The notes under the pieces: model-generated | Databases searched by the model: none | Told to the model about the DNA's origin: nothing | What the model saw: only the letters and a program-made list of their open reading frames with translations | In this document: piece after piece, positions 35,414 to 46,909 of the stretch | Position numbering within the stretch: position 1 is the first letter of the stretch | Layout of the letters: each line of letters begins with the position of its first letter | Origin: Isoetes taiwanensis | Taxonomy: Eukaryota > Streptophyta > Lycopodiopsida > Isoetales > Isoetaceae | NCBI GenBank assembly: GCA_021234155.1 | Contig: JAJEKV010000050.1 | Location: forward strand, 6,287,199 to 6,351,198 | Length of the DNA: 64,000 bases | Direction of reading: 5' to 3' | Translations under genes and position numbers: made by a program

Positions 35414-36929
35414 TGTGACATTCCAGTACGATATACGGTCTCAAGACATATACCGCATCTTGCAGAATCACACGCTGCATTACGCGGCCCAATCGACGTG
35501 TAACGCCGACGCGTGTACCCAAGCAAGGTAAGCCCTAGGGGGCAACTTGCAATGGTGCATTACACTTAGCAACGCTACAAGCACTTTTAGACCTTTAACC
35601 CATTAAAAGGTAGACCAAGGGTCATGGAAACCCTAAACCTAAGCGATAGCCTACATAAGGCACCAAACCCTAACTTTCCCTTTTAGGCCCACTGACCTTC
35701 CGAGCTCCGATTCGCTACCGAGGAGTCAATTCCAACTCCCACGATCTGTCCGCGGCGCCCTGACTTGTCGATCGTCCTCCTGACCGCATTTCAAAGCGAG
35801 AACAGAGACATGGACACCTTTGGATCGAGAGAGGAGTGAACCAGGGATCGGTATTTAGTCGATTGAATAGCCTAAACCTTATTCCAGCCCGAAAAAAGTA
35901 GGTTTAGCCTATTAAATCACCCCTAGTAGCCAAGCAGCATCCAGAGATTGACTCTACCTAAAGAACCTAACTCTATGTATGATATAGATTAGTTCTTATT
36001 CTTTAGTTCTATGATGATGTGATGGACGGATGAATTTCGTGAACTCTTTGTATTGGGAAGGGGGTAGAGACTTGAAGCTTAGTAGATGATGCTCCTAGAT
36101 AGTCCCTCTTAGTGCATTACTAGATTTCGCCCTGTGGTACAAGAACCCCACCGGTTGTGGGTGAAGGGGCCAGGACGGGCTTAGAATGAGGTTCGTGTTC
36201 GACCCTTGACCGATCCCTCTCCGGTGTGTAAGGCCTCAGGGGGATCAGAGTGACTAGGTCTAATGGCTTGCCACCGAAAGTGTGGGTAAGGCATGGGCTT
36301 GACACCCGTGGGGTGGAGTTCACCTTCCAGTGGGTTAAGTCGAATAAGGGCAAAGTGGCCCTCTAGTCACCTTGGGTCGACATGTAGATCTCTCGGAGGG
36401 AGTGATCCCTACACGCCCCATCGGGATGGGGAGATGTAACCCGGGAATAGCCCCTTTGGCTATGCACCCGTGGCTACAACAGTCCCAACACTTTTCAACC
36501 TACTCTGCAAAGTGTGCACATGAGGGGCGGATGGAGTGGACAACCCAATGCCATGTTCTTATGCCAGCCCAATCCATTGTCATGATTCTGTCTGCAATGA
36601 ACTCTGGAGGCCCAAGCTTGTCAGTCTATCCCTGTGTCTGAGCCTTGGGTAGGAACTTCCTTTGTATTGTGCTGATCTTTGTCTATGCAGATATGTGGTG
36701 AGCCATCCTTCGAGATGGTCATGATGTGCTTTGATGTATATGTACTTACATATGTTTACGCTTCCGCAGCTAGGTAGGCCCTGAGGGAGACAGGGTAAAT
36801 GACACCTTCATTCTTCCCACTGGATTGCAGTGATGTGTGGAGGGCCTTGTATCAGCGTGGAGCTGGTATAGGGGATGAACTCCTGTTTGTATACGATGAG
36901 TGCACCGTATATGAGTAGGGGACGTCACA
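35414..36929 (+). repeat. 3' LTR
   Basis: It runs from TGTGACATTCCAG to GGGACGTCACA and pairs with the left LTR. Differences from the left copy are short insertions, deletions and block substitutions concentrated at GC-rich words, for example GGTGCGCACAC versus GGTGCATTACAC, with long identical runs between. Confidence 0.92.
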
Positions 36930-37602
36930 GATTACAAGCAGGGTGAAGGGCAATAAGCTTAAAAGATCTTATGACACCTGCTACCCAGTGCAAGGCAACC
37001 ATCTAATGCTTGTTTTTGTTCATGTGGTGCAGGTAACAGGATCTTTTACTCCCTGTTGTGTTCTCGTTATGGAAGCTTGATAAGGAACATGGATTTATAG
37101 TGACCAACTGAGAATGACAACAACAAGACAAGTTGCCTTGTTTTGGCTCATATCTATTGTCTGATCTTGCTGATTGAAAACAGAAACTTAAATTATGAAA
37201 CATCTAATTGTACTTCATAAGCTGGATTGCTTTGTAAAACAGTGATTCATAGGCATGTGCAGTATGACTAACTTGATGAATTGCATAATTCCTGATCATT
37301 TATTTGAAGTTAGAATGGTTTCTATAATTAATGCAAGTCTGCATTTAAAGGATGATGGGGTTGACCATTAGATCTCCATAAGGGATTAGCTTGTTATGTG
37401 TTTTTTGTTGTATGAAGACTGATTATGAGACTGAGAGGTTAAGCATTTGTAGATCAAAGCAGTACTTTATGGTCTACTTGTCAAAATATTGTAAACAGAT
37501 AAAAATGGGGACATAGTCTCGACCTAAGAATAGGACACCTGACGATTCTTAGGGCCCCTTATTGTACCAAATTAGTTCCTTGAAAAGGTCTAAAGAGGTA
37601 AA
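36930..37602 (+). repeat. Direct repeat B, right part
   Basis: It starts with the second copy of the target duplication GATTA and continues the match to repeat A from 11,222 on (GATTACAAGC...GGTGATAAGC versus GGGCAATAAGC). About 215 bp (37,220-37,435) are present here but not in repeat A. Homology stops at AAAGAGGTAAA, after which the sequences of the two copies differ entirely. Confidence 0.85.
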
Positions 37603-37619
37603 AAATCTGGATACTAGAA

Positions 37620-39617
37620 GGTCCTTTTGTTGTTGTTGTTGAGAGAGAGAATGAGATATTTTTCCATTACTTATAGATCAAAAAGTACATTATAAGCAAC
37701 ATGATGTTGCAAATAGATATGGAGAAATAGACACAAAAAACATATATCTTGTAAAGCCTAGTCTCATCCTTGTCACTAAGATTCCAATAGGATTTAGCTT
37801 TAGAAAAAGACTTATTGTAGGTTAACAATTTATATATAACAGAGACTTTGTAATTATAGTTTTTCTTGCACATCCAATCAGCATGAGAAGTCACAGAACT
37901 CAAATTTAGATCAAACAGAATAGCTTTGAGATGATTATAAAGTATCCTGTCAGAAGAAGTTCCCATAACTTTCCTTTTAAGAATAGTCCAAGAGATCCAC
38001 CTATTGTCATGTCTGAGGTCACCCAGAGTTATTATACCAGACTGAGCCCATTTTTTATAGATCTTGGAATGTTTTATGGCTAGAGGAGTACCATTTGACT
38101 GAGATAAGTGAGGATTCCAGAAGATAGAGGTGTTCATTTGGAATAAATCAGATTGTTATGTGCAAAGAGCTTAGAAATCCTGTTCCAAGCTAGAACCATA
38201 TTTCTCATAATAGGATATACGTTATGAGCAGGATAATAGAGGAAGGAAGTTGATGACTGATAGAAGGACGCCCCCTAATGCTACATTTTTTAAACCAGTA
38301 AATATAGAGGCATGATTGTTCATATATAGTTCCAGTTGACCATATGCTTTTTGCCCGAAATAAAATTTCTGATTATTCTTTCCAGCTGAAAATAAATATT
38401 TTTTGGAGCAAGTAAGGCAGAGGAAAAATATATGTGGGAGCTAGCAATAATAGCATTTGCAATAATGGTTCTACCTGCCAAAGAAAGACAATTACCATAA
38501 TTGTTTGACTTCCTTTTGATCAGAGTAAGAATAGGAGACCAAAGACCCTTGATATTTGTGTCCAAAGAGAGAGGCATGCCCAATAGACTAATAGCTTGAG
38601 AAGAATGATAACATTTGATCCCCATGATATCTGGCTGATTTATTTCTCCAATAATAGAGCATTTGTCAAAGTTTTAAAGTGATGCCAGATGCAGCACCAA
38701 AGCAATTAATGGTGTTCAGATAAGCAGAGATGTTTTGGATATCATTTTTGAGAAAACTAAATGAGTCATCAACATATTACAAAATATTCGCGTTTGAAGT
38801 ACTATATGGGAGAATCAAACCTTTAATGTTGCCAAGCTGCTGTTGGTGGTTAATGAATCGAGTTAGAATTTCAGCAACAGTAATAAAGATATAAGGTGCA
38901 AGAGGGCAACCTTGTCTCACCCCTTTTGCCAAAGGAAAGAAAGCACCAGGAGATCCATTAATGAGCACAGATGATTGGGACCTGGAGTTTAGGCCATATA
39001 TTAATTGAATGATCTTGTTCGCAAAGCCAATTCTTTTTAAAGCAAAATCAATAAAATCCCAGTGCACAGTGTCAAAAGCCTTGGAAAAATCAAGCTTTAA
39101 GATATTGATGTGCTTCTTCTAGTGGAGACCTTTCATAGCTGCTAGATAATTATCTAAGGTATATCTATTTGGAAGAAAGGCAGATTGCCAGGAGCTAATT
39201 TTTTTCTGCACGAAACCCTTTATCCTGTTGGCATTAATTTTTGCACAGACTTTGTATGATGTGTTATTTAAAGATATGGGCCTCCAATCAGAGAAGGTCT
39301 TGGGATCATCAATTTTGGGAATAAGAGAAATCGTACCTGCAGAGATGGCAGGGTGAAGATGGTTTGAGTTCCAAAAGCCATGAATCATTCTCATAAAATC
39401 GAGATTAATAATGTTCCAAAAGTTAATATAGAATTCCGGGGGTAGCCCATCAGGACCCGGGCTTTTACCTTTAGCAAAAGACTTTAGGATGGTAAATACT
39501 TCTTCAACATTAGGGAGAATACTGAGGTTATCATCCATAGAGCCAACTTGAAGAAGATTTGATTGGTGTAGTTGGCCATCGTCCTTGCCATAATTCCCTA
39601 GGTGCGACTTCATAAAT
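37620..39617 (-). mobile_element. LINE D, 5'-truncated plant L1-type element
   Basis: The minus strand carries RT and downstream sequence of a plant L1-clade LINE. Its 3' end is near the (CAA)n run at 37,628-37,640 (minus strand), just after repeat B ends. Its 5' part is interrupted at 39,617 by insertion of LINE E; only a few bases continue at 45,363 before unrelated transposase sequence, so the element was already truncated. Confidence 0.8.
37667..39613 (-). pseudogene. LINE D reverse transcriptase
   Basis: The minus strand reads AKGKSPGPDGLPPEFYINFW (about 39,460), TISLIPKIDDPKTFSDWRPI, the QSAFLPNR block, motif A LKLDFSKAFDTVHWDFI (about 39,070), motif B KGVRQGCPLAPYIF (about 38,920), a stop just before motif C YVDDSFSF (about 38,755), and SLLGMPLSLD with a SLAGRT block (38,490) typical of plant L1 elements. 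A final block, 37,667-38,137, reads NPHLSQSNGTPLAIKHSK and WAQSGIITLGDL. Several stops and shifts are present (39,120, 38,777, 38,640, 38,320). No endonuclease is left. Confidence 0.88.
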
Positions 39618-39814
39618 TTCTTGAGGCGCCTGAAGCTCGGGTTCTGACGGCGAAACTTTGATAGGCGATATCTCTCTTATCTGGTGTCAGATTTCGGCGT
39701 GCTTGGGCTCCTTGGAAAGCTTGCTCCGAGCTCTTTCCGCAGGTGTATAGCATCAGCTATTTTGCATGTGGCTTGTTGCCTCAAACAGCTGATTTCCGGA
39801 CTGGTTTGGATGTC

Positions 39815-41362
39815 ATGGCTCCTGCCAGACAGGCTGATGGGGGATCGACTGAGCCTCATGGCTTGGGGCTGAAGCCAAGGGAGATGGCGAGGAGAAAGAA
39901 TCCTCCAGTAAAGGGGAAGGGCGCGGGTCTCGGCATGCATGAAGAGGCACGGGCTGTAGGAACTGGCATGCAATTGGTGGCAGAGATGAGGGAGCTCTTG
40001 GAATCCCCTTCGGTTGAGAGGTATGTGGATTGCTCTTCCTCTCAGTATAATTCTGAGACCCCAGTAGATTGTGTTTTGGAGACTCTGGTCTTGATTCCAT
40101 CAAGCATGCCCCCTTTGGAAACTGGATCTGTGATGCCCTCTTCCCCTGTGCTTGGGAAGGGATCACTTGCTGGTGATGCGCCCTCTTCTAGGGTGCGGCA
40201 TGGTGTGCATGTAGATGATGTGCCTCCTGGGGTGCCCCTGGATACCTCTCAGGGTCCCAGGGCAGCAGCCCCAACTCCTGTGCGCCCGGCCTGGCGGAGC
40301 AATGACACTGTTGCTCGCATCACTCAGCCGAGGTTTTCAGATTGGATCAAGCGCAAGGCTCCGGAGTGTAGGACTGCCCGTGTTCAAGAGGCTCTGAAAT
40401 TTGTGGAGGATCATCACTCTGTTGACCTGCAGGCAGCTCTTCGAGGGACTCCATAGATAGATATTGATCATACCAGACATGTTCAGACCATTGAGAATTT
40501 AGTTCCATTTGGGGTATTGGGCTACTTCACGGGTTACATATTGGACACAAGGAGGTTTAGCTCTTGGCTTGCCGGACATCTGAGGTGGATTGGTTTGCCC
40601 AGGTATCAGTCTCTGAAATTCCTATCAAATAATTTCTTTATAATCATATTTGAGGCTAAGTCTTCCGTGCGGCAGTTGGTTAGTCAGGGGGTGGATACTT
40701 TGGGTGAATCATATATGTTGTATCAGTATTATACTCCGGCAATGTCCACCAGTTCTTTGACAGCGGTTAAAATCTCGTGTTGGTTCCAGATTCAGGATCT
40801 TCCTCCTGATCTGATGGTGCCTGATTTCTTGGTTTCTATGGCTAATGGTCTGGGTGTATATTTGGCTCATTCTATTGTGCAGGTCCCCAAGATCTGTGTT
40901 GCTCTACCTGCTTTGCAGCCTGTGCCCACTTCTCTTCCAGTGCCTAGTGGTCCCTGGCATTTTCTCTTCCGATTGAAGCTTTTGAATGGCTCTGAGATCC
41001 GGCGGATGTTTCCATCTATTGTGCTACCATCTGGCCCTGTTGTAGATCCTGCTGGTGCTTGTGATGTGGTAGGGGTTGCGGATGCTTATGCAGGTTCCTC
41101 TGTTCCTGAGGTAACAGGCAGAGGACTCGGTGGTGCAGTGAGTGGAGTTGGACGAGGTGGTGTGGTTGGGAGAGGTGGTGTGGGACGAGGCCGGGGCAGG
41201 CTTGCTGCTGGCCGCCCATTGGATGGTGGGGCTAGGGGACGTGGTGGCTCAGGGGAGGGCTCAGATGATGATTTGGTTGTGGCTAGGTCTAAGGACAGGG
41301 CTGTGGGAGGGGCTGGTGATCCTACTGGGGATGTCCCGATGGAGCAGCCCGGTTGGAGGTAG
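39815..41362 (+). pseudogene. LINE E ORF1, one in-frame stop
   Basis: ATG at 39,815 (MAPARQADGG) opens a frame that runs to 41,362 with a single TAG at 40,454. The N-terminal part is rich in Pro and Ser. The middle (40,517-41,040) has SWLAGHLRWIGLPRYQ, KISCWFQIQDLPPDLM and FLFRLKL, comparable to the gag-like DUF4283-type ORF1 of plant LINEs. The C-terminal part, 41,110-41,260, is a Gly/Arg-rich tract (GRGGVGRGRGRLA) that would bind RNA. The gap to the endonuclease start at 41,524 is about 160 bases. An earlier ATG at 39,743 is in frame but less likely. Confidence 0.75.
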
Positions 41363-41523
41363 AGACTAGTGTGGCCCATGACTTTATAGAGGTGCCTGGG
41401 GGACTTCTAACACGTGTTGGAAGTGGAGTGTCACGTAGAGCGGCTGTGGGTCACTTTGCTGTGATTAATCCTCTGACTCTAAATGATGGGAGTTGGCTGA
41501 TGGCCTGGTGGGTAGGCATGTGG

Positions 41524-44500
41524 ATGAATAGGTCGATCCTCAGTTGGAATGTGCGGGGGGTGCGGTCCTCTAGTAGTAAGAGGGCCCGTGTTTCTTTGGC
41601 ACTTCGGCAGATGCGTCCTGATATTATTTGCATCCAGGAGCATAAGTGACACAGGGGTGATATGTCCAGGCTCATGAATATGGTTGGTAGGCAGTGTCTC
41701 TATTGCTTCTTCTTCTGGGCGGACTAGTGGGGGTACTCTTATTGCTTGGAGCATGGATGTGCAGGTCACATACTCTGCAGCAGACAGGTTTGGTCGTTGG
41801 GCAATAATTAAGTGGTTAGAGGGAGGGCAAGAGTGGGGGGTTGTTAATGTTTATGCCCCTAATCAGTCTTCTCAGCGGTGTGCTTTATGGGCCACCGTCC
41901 GGAATAAGTTGCGAGCCCTTGGTGGGTTGCAGGTCGCTCGGTTGCTGTTAGGGGACTTGTAGAGGATCGCTCTAGTTCTGAAACCCAGGTTGTGCATGGG
42001 TTTGAGAGGGACCAGTGGTCTCATTTGTTGCAGGATTTGGCCTTGGTTGAGGTCCCTTGGGACTTGTCTTTCACCTATTGTAATAGGCAGATTGGTGCGG
42101 GCCGGGCGTATGCTAGGCATGACCGGTGCTATGCTTCCCCGTGCGCACTGGATGGTGTGCCCTCTTTGCGCCGGAGTAACCTTCTGTCTACCTCCATTTC
42201 TGATCATTACCCTCAGGTTTTGTCCAGTCAGGGTGCGGTTGCCTCTCGGCCCTCTAGGACGGTGTTCCGTTTGAACACCCGGCTTCTGGCTGATGCGGAT
42301 TTCTCGGCCCAGTGCCGGGAGTTGTGGCTTGATACCTTTTCATCTCTGAAGGGTATGTCTGGTATGGTGACTGCATTGGCCAGGGTGAAGCGTTTTGCCA
42401 AGGTCTTTGGTAGGCAGCGTGTGCAGCAGGAGCGGCAGGAGTTGCATGGTCTCTATCAGGAGTTGGAGAAGATTCGGGCGCAGCCTTCTGATGGCATTAG
42501 GGAGAATGCAGTGTTGCAGCGTATTGTTGCTCTGGAGCAGGTTAAAGTGCAGGAGGCGCGTGTGAAGGCGGCCCTTACCTGGTTGAAGGAGGGGGACACA
42601 AGTTCGTCGGTGTTCTTCAGAGCAGCTAGGCAGCGGCGATATGCAGCATCTATGGCGTCCCTTGCTTTGCCTGATGGCCGGACTTTGGAGGATCCCGCTG
42701 ATTTGCAGAGGTATGTGCATGCTCATTTCTCAGGGTTTTTCGCACAACGCACTCTTCCCTATGAGCAGGAGATGCAGGAGCTTGTTTTGGGGGCTGTTAA
42801 GCCATCTATTCTGCCTCACCAGCGTGAGAGCTTGGAGCAGGAGCTCTCTAGAGACGATTTAGCGGAGGTATGTATGTGCATGGCCAAGGATAAATGTCCT
42901 GGGCTGGATGGCATCCCTGTGGAGTTCTTTCAGACTTATTGGGAGTGGGCTGGTGAGTCTGTGTACCAGGTGTATCTTGAGTTGCTGCAGTCTTCTCAAA
43001 TGGATAGGATCTTGAATACCGCATGCATTTCCTTGATTCCTAAGGTTAAGCAGCCTTCTACCATTAATGATTGGCCCATGCCTATCTCCTTGTTGTCCTC
43101 TGTGTACAAGATTATTGCGAAAGCCCTGGCAGAGAAGTTGAAGCCAATGTTGACTTATTCCATTAGTAAGGTGCAGTCTAGGTTTGTTCCTAGGAGGAAC
43201 ATTTTGACTAATGTTGCCGCAGCTTATGAGGGCCTTTATGGGGCCAGGAGAACAGGTCAAGGCATTTCCTATCTTAAGCTTGACTTTGCCAAAGCTTACG
43301 ATAGTGTCCGTTGGGAGTTCTTGTCTGCCATGATGTTAGCGTTGGGCTATGGTCCACGCTTTACAAAGACAGTCATGAAGTTGCATAGGTCAGCACGGGC
43401 TACGGTGGTGTGCCAGGGTGAACCCTCCGCCTTTTTCTCCTTAGGCAGAGGGGTGCGTCAGGGGTGTCCTTTGGCGCCGTTTTTGTTTACGATTGTGGTG
43501 GAGGTGGAGGAGGTGGTGGTGGATGGGCTTCGGATGCAGGATGGTAGCCAGCAGATTATTAACCAGTTCGTCGATGACACTTTCCTCTTCTTGGTGGCAG
43601 AAGAGAGGAATCTGCGGAATGTGAAGGGTTTGCTGGATACTTTCTCCTTAGCCTCGGGCATTCTTCTGAATTGGGGTAAATGCTCCGCATAATGGGCCCA
43701 GCTGACTCCTCCTCCCCTTTGTTTGGCTCTATTCCCTTGGAAGGTACTTCCAGGTAATGTGTGTACTAAGCTGTTGGGTATTCCCTTTGGAGGGGATGTT
43801 TCCATGGGGAGGGATTTTGCAGAGGTTGCAGAAACATCTCAATTGGTGGAAGGGTAGCAAGTTGTCCATGGCAGGTAGGATCACTATTGCCAAGTCAGTA
43901 CTTTGTAGCACTCATGTCATCTGCGATGTTAGCTCCTGAGGGTAAGATACAGGCTTTGGATAAGATTGTTCAAAATTTTGTGTGGGGCGGGGATGATGAA
44001 GGGACGGTGGTTAAAGTGGCTTGGTGGAAGTGTCTCCGCCCCGGGAGGATGGGGGCTTGGCCATTCTGGATTTGGCGCTGCATAGTAAGGTGTTGGTCTC
44101 CAAGTTTGTTTGGAGCACTCTGCAGGATGGAGCATCTTCTCCTGGTGCGGCGCTGTTGTTGCAGTCTCTTCGCCATTGTGTGGCGTTTGGGAAGCCGTTT
44201 GTGCACGTCGAGTTGCCCTGGGCACTGTTGTATGGTCTCCGGCCTTTCCCACATGCATCCCCTTTTCTCACGGGGGTGTTGCGGGCTTGGGATCATGTGC
44301 ATGTGCTCTTTCAGCTAGATTATGCCTCAGTTTATCACCACTCTTCTCCTTTCTTGTGGGTTCCTCTACCCCCTGCGCACTTGCCCTTGGCTACCATCAG
44401 TGCATGCGGGACCAGCCCATTGGAGGCGCTTGCTTTGTGCTCACCTTGAAGGATTGGTATTGGGGTGGTCAGCTAGCTTCGTGGGAGTTCTTTTCGAGCT

Positions 44501-45214
44501 CGCCACCGAGGGGCAATGGACCAGGGCTATCCGGGAACAAGTGGCGGGGGGAGTATTCCGCTACACATACCTATAGTCCCTCAGGATGATGTGGTGGTGC
44601 AGGTTTGGAAGGTTCATCCGGATGTTGTGTCTTCTTGTTTTGTGCGGTCTTTTTACGGGTTCTCTGCAGCGCTTCGGGTTCTCGATGGCTTCGGTTTGGG
44701 CGTGGACATGGCGCCACTTCCCCATCGAAGGTTAGGGTGCTTTCGTGGCTCATCACCGTGATCGGGATGAATGCCCTTTTGAGTCGGGCTTTAGGCCGGG
44801 TGTGAGCCCCTCTCGCCCTTTGTTGTGGCCTTCATCGTGGGAGACCGGTGGAGCATTGTGCGGTTTTATGCCCTCACTTGCGAAGGCTACCAGGATTGGG
44901 TCGTGGGCTCGTTTCAGGTGAGATTGACTAGCCGCCAGATTCTTTCGCTTCATGTGTATCCTAGTGCTTGGCCGCTCTTGCGGCAGCAAGCCTTGCATCT
45001 GTGCGTGGCTTGGTTGGTGTGGCTGATTTGGAAGCGGCGGCGGTTGTGGATCTTTCAGGGGATTCAGCAGCCTGCAGCCTCTCTGATTCCTCGACTCAGG
45101 TACAAGCTATTTCAAAGCTTTCTGGTGTTCCCGGGATTAGTAGAGCGGAAGTTTGTCATTTGGCGGGACTTCTTGGGTGTTGTAGATGGTGATGGTCGGT
45201 TTGTACAGCAGTAG
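41524..45214 (+). pseudogene. LINE E ORF2: endonuclease, reverse transcriptase, C-terminal region
   Basis: The endonuclease begins MNRSILSWNVRGVRSSSSKR (41,524); QEHK then a TGA stands where QE-T/H continues; GGTLIAWS, VVNVYAPNQSSQR and LLLGD follow in another frame (41,684-41,962), and SISDHYPQVL supplies the catalytic His (about 42,205). The RT is in one long open frame, 41,992-43,692: CPGLDGIPVEFFQTYW (42,898), ACISLIPKVKQPSTINDWP, motif A LKLDFAKAYDSVRWEF (43,276), motif B RGVRQGCPLAPFLF (43,447), motif C FVDDTFLF (43,570), where Phe replaces the usual Tyr or Phe/Tyr-Ala. TAA at 43,690 and later shifts break the C-terminal part; the last open block is 44,825-45,214 with AWLVWLIWKRRRLWIFQG. 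Confidence 0.9.
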
Positions 45215-45372
45215 AGTTGCAGTTTTTCTGTGTGTTTGTTGTGGAGTGTCGAGGTATCGCTGTCTCTTTGGGGCAGTTCTCCTTCCTCCTCACTTTCTTT
45301 GTAACATTACCATTCTTTTAATATATTGATGACACGGTTCTTCAAAAAAAAAAAATTCTTGAAATATCTTGT

Positions 45373-46904
45373 CTAAACTTGAGGAGGTGTTGGCTGCTTG
45401 TCTCTTTGAAGGACATCTATCAGTTTCTTGATAAAGAACTTCACTACTCCCAATAGTAATACATGAAAAAGATCAAAGACGAGATCCTCTGGTGGTTTAA
45501 GCATAAAGTCTTTGAAGAGCTCATAAACAACTCTCTCCTTTAAGGCCAAATGCATTAAGCACGTCTTCACTCTTTCCTGAACGTCTCCATTGTTATAAAA
45601 CCTCCAGATATTCTTCAATAGTTTTCCTTGGTGTTGGTTCTTCTACTTGTTCACATGCATTGTTAAACACAATTTTGACTCCAGCAAACTGTTCTCTACA
45701 TGTTGGAACCTCTATCACTGATGGCTTATCTCTATGGCAGTTTGTACCGCCAATAAACGTTACAAGATCAAGTTGAGTTGGGTGGTCTTCCGACAAAAAC
45801 ATGAGAGCAACCCATACAGGCTCTGCTATTCCTTCCAGTCGGATCCGGTTCATCAAAAGATACTTTAATTGTTGAACAAGAGGCTGACAAAATAAGCTCA
45901 TGTGATATTCTGGCAATTTGTTGATGTGCTTAATTCCCATTTTTAGAACAAATAAGATTGGGTATCGCTTCACATGTATTTTTCCTCCATTTAGAAACAT
46001 TCCATTGCAAACTATGCTAGTTTGATTATGCTTCCCCCTTGAGAGTTGGAAGCCATCACGGTGACACCCAATAGCTAGATTGTTTGGATTGTATTGTAAT
46101 TGAAGATTAAGAAGATAATCAAAGCTTGTTTATACAGAAAGTAGAAAAAGTTATTGTTGGATGTATCAGGTCATTACCTTGCAAAACTTAGGTACACTTT
46201 TGATCCTACAATAACAAGAGGAACATACAAAACTGTAGAGCTTAGCCTCTTCAGCCCATCCTTCAGTAAGTTGTTGAGCTTTTTGTGGAAAGGCTCCGTA
46301 GACTTTGCTGCAACTCTCACAAACGACTGGCAGCTCCCAATAGAAGTTTAGATCAAAAAATGCTTTCCAATCTAACGATTTGATTCCATGCCAATATTCT
46401 CAAATTGTCACTTGTCCCCATGTGTCTTTCTCCCTCAATGCAATCTCCATTCTTGTTTGAAAAGTTGGATTGCCCCACAATGTACTTAGCAGATCTTCTA
46501 ATGGTAGAAACTCGAACTCAAGTTGTTGATCAGAGATGTACACTCCTTTCCTCTGCAGGGATGGACTTCCTAAGTCATTAAACATGATCTGTAAACTGTA
46601 AAATTGAATGAATTATAAATATATAACAGGTTTAGAACAAATATTTACATGTGCAAAACTTTAAATAACAAAATTCAAATAAATACCTATGCCAAGTTGA
46701 AGGTAAGGCAGTTGATTCTGTTTTTAGAAGCAAATTTCCAAGATAGTCACTATCTTCATTCTTAACCTTCAAATAGAAGTTGTAACAGTTTTCTTGACCA
46801 CGAATACTAAGTTGATGTTTATCTAAGTATTTTTGTAAATTTATAATGCACAATTGCAGCTTTCTATCTACAAGAGCTTCAGATAAATTTGGAGCTTCAG
46901 ACAA
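45373..46904 (-). pseudogene. Decayed cut-and-paste transposase (KDZ/Plavaka/CACTA-like fold guess)
   Basis: On the minus strand, open pieces follow each other: 46,904-46,632 (SIRGQENCYNFYLKVK), 46,585-46,400 (LEDLLSTLWGNPTFQTRMEI), then IWEYWHGIKSLDWKAFF-like sequence with stops, AIGCHRDGFQLSR (about 46,060), 46,000-45,593 (FVLKMGIKHINKLPEYHMSL) and 45,618-45,373 (DLVFDLFHVLLLGVVKFFI). The HRDGFQL block followed by a stretch where the protein handles its price of local partners, and the D-x-x-H-x-x-x-L-G-x-V-K block, resemble transposase-like proteins of the CACTA/Plavaka/KDZ groups. The match is by general pattern only. Terminal repeats were not found. It is broken by at least four stops or shifts, some of which could be introns. 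Confidence 0.4.
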
Positions 46905-46909
46905 ATTTT

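Larger units (their letters stand above)
18272..36929 (+). mobile_element. 18.66-kb LTR retrotransposon with 5-bp target duplication GATTA
   Basis: Terminal repeats of 1,491 and 1,516 bp start TGTGA and end GTCACA. GATTA flanks the element on both sides (18,267-18,271 and 36,930-36,934) and repeat A provides the empty site. A primer-binding site complementary to initiator tRNA-Met follows the left LTR and a purine tract precedes the right one. The inside has no frame that I recognise as gag, RT or integrase. About 8.1 kb of it is an inserted Helitron segment, leaving about 10.6 kb, a usual size for plant Gypsy-type elements. Superfamily cannot be assigned without a pol gene. Confidence 0.92.
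39625..45355 (+). mobile_element. LINE E, nearly full-length plant L1-type element
   Basis: TTCTTGA flanks the element (39,618-39,624 and 45,356-45,362), and it ends in 12 A residues at 45,344-45,355. It has ORF1, an APE-type endonuclease, RT and a C-terminal region, in that order. It is clearly richer in GC than the surroundings and has few lesions, so it is younger than LINE D, into which it inserted in opposite orientation. Confidence 0.92.

Noticed and set aside
41016-41379. Minus-strand Pro/Ser-rich frames
   Set aside because: They are shadows of the Gly/Arg-rich tail of LINE E ORF1.
44021-44589. Several overlapping plus and minus frames treated as separate genes
   Set aside because: They are frames of the shifted C-terminal part of LINE E ORF2 in GC-rich DNA.
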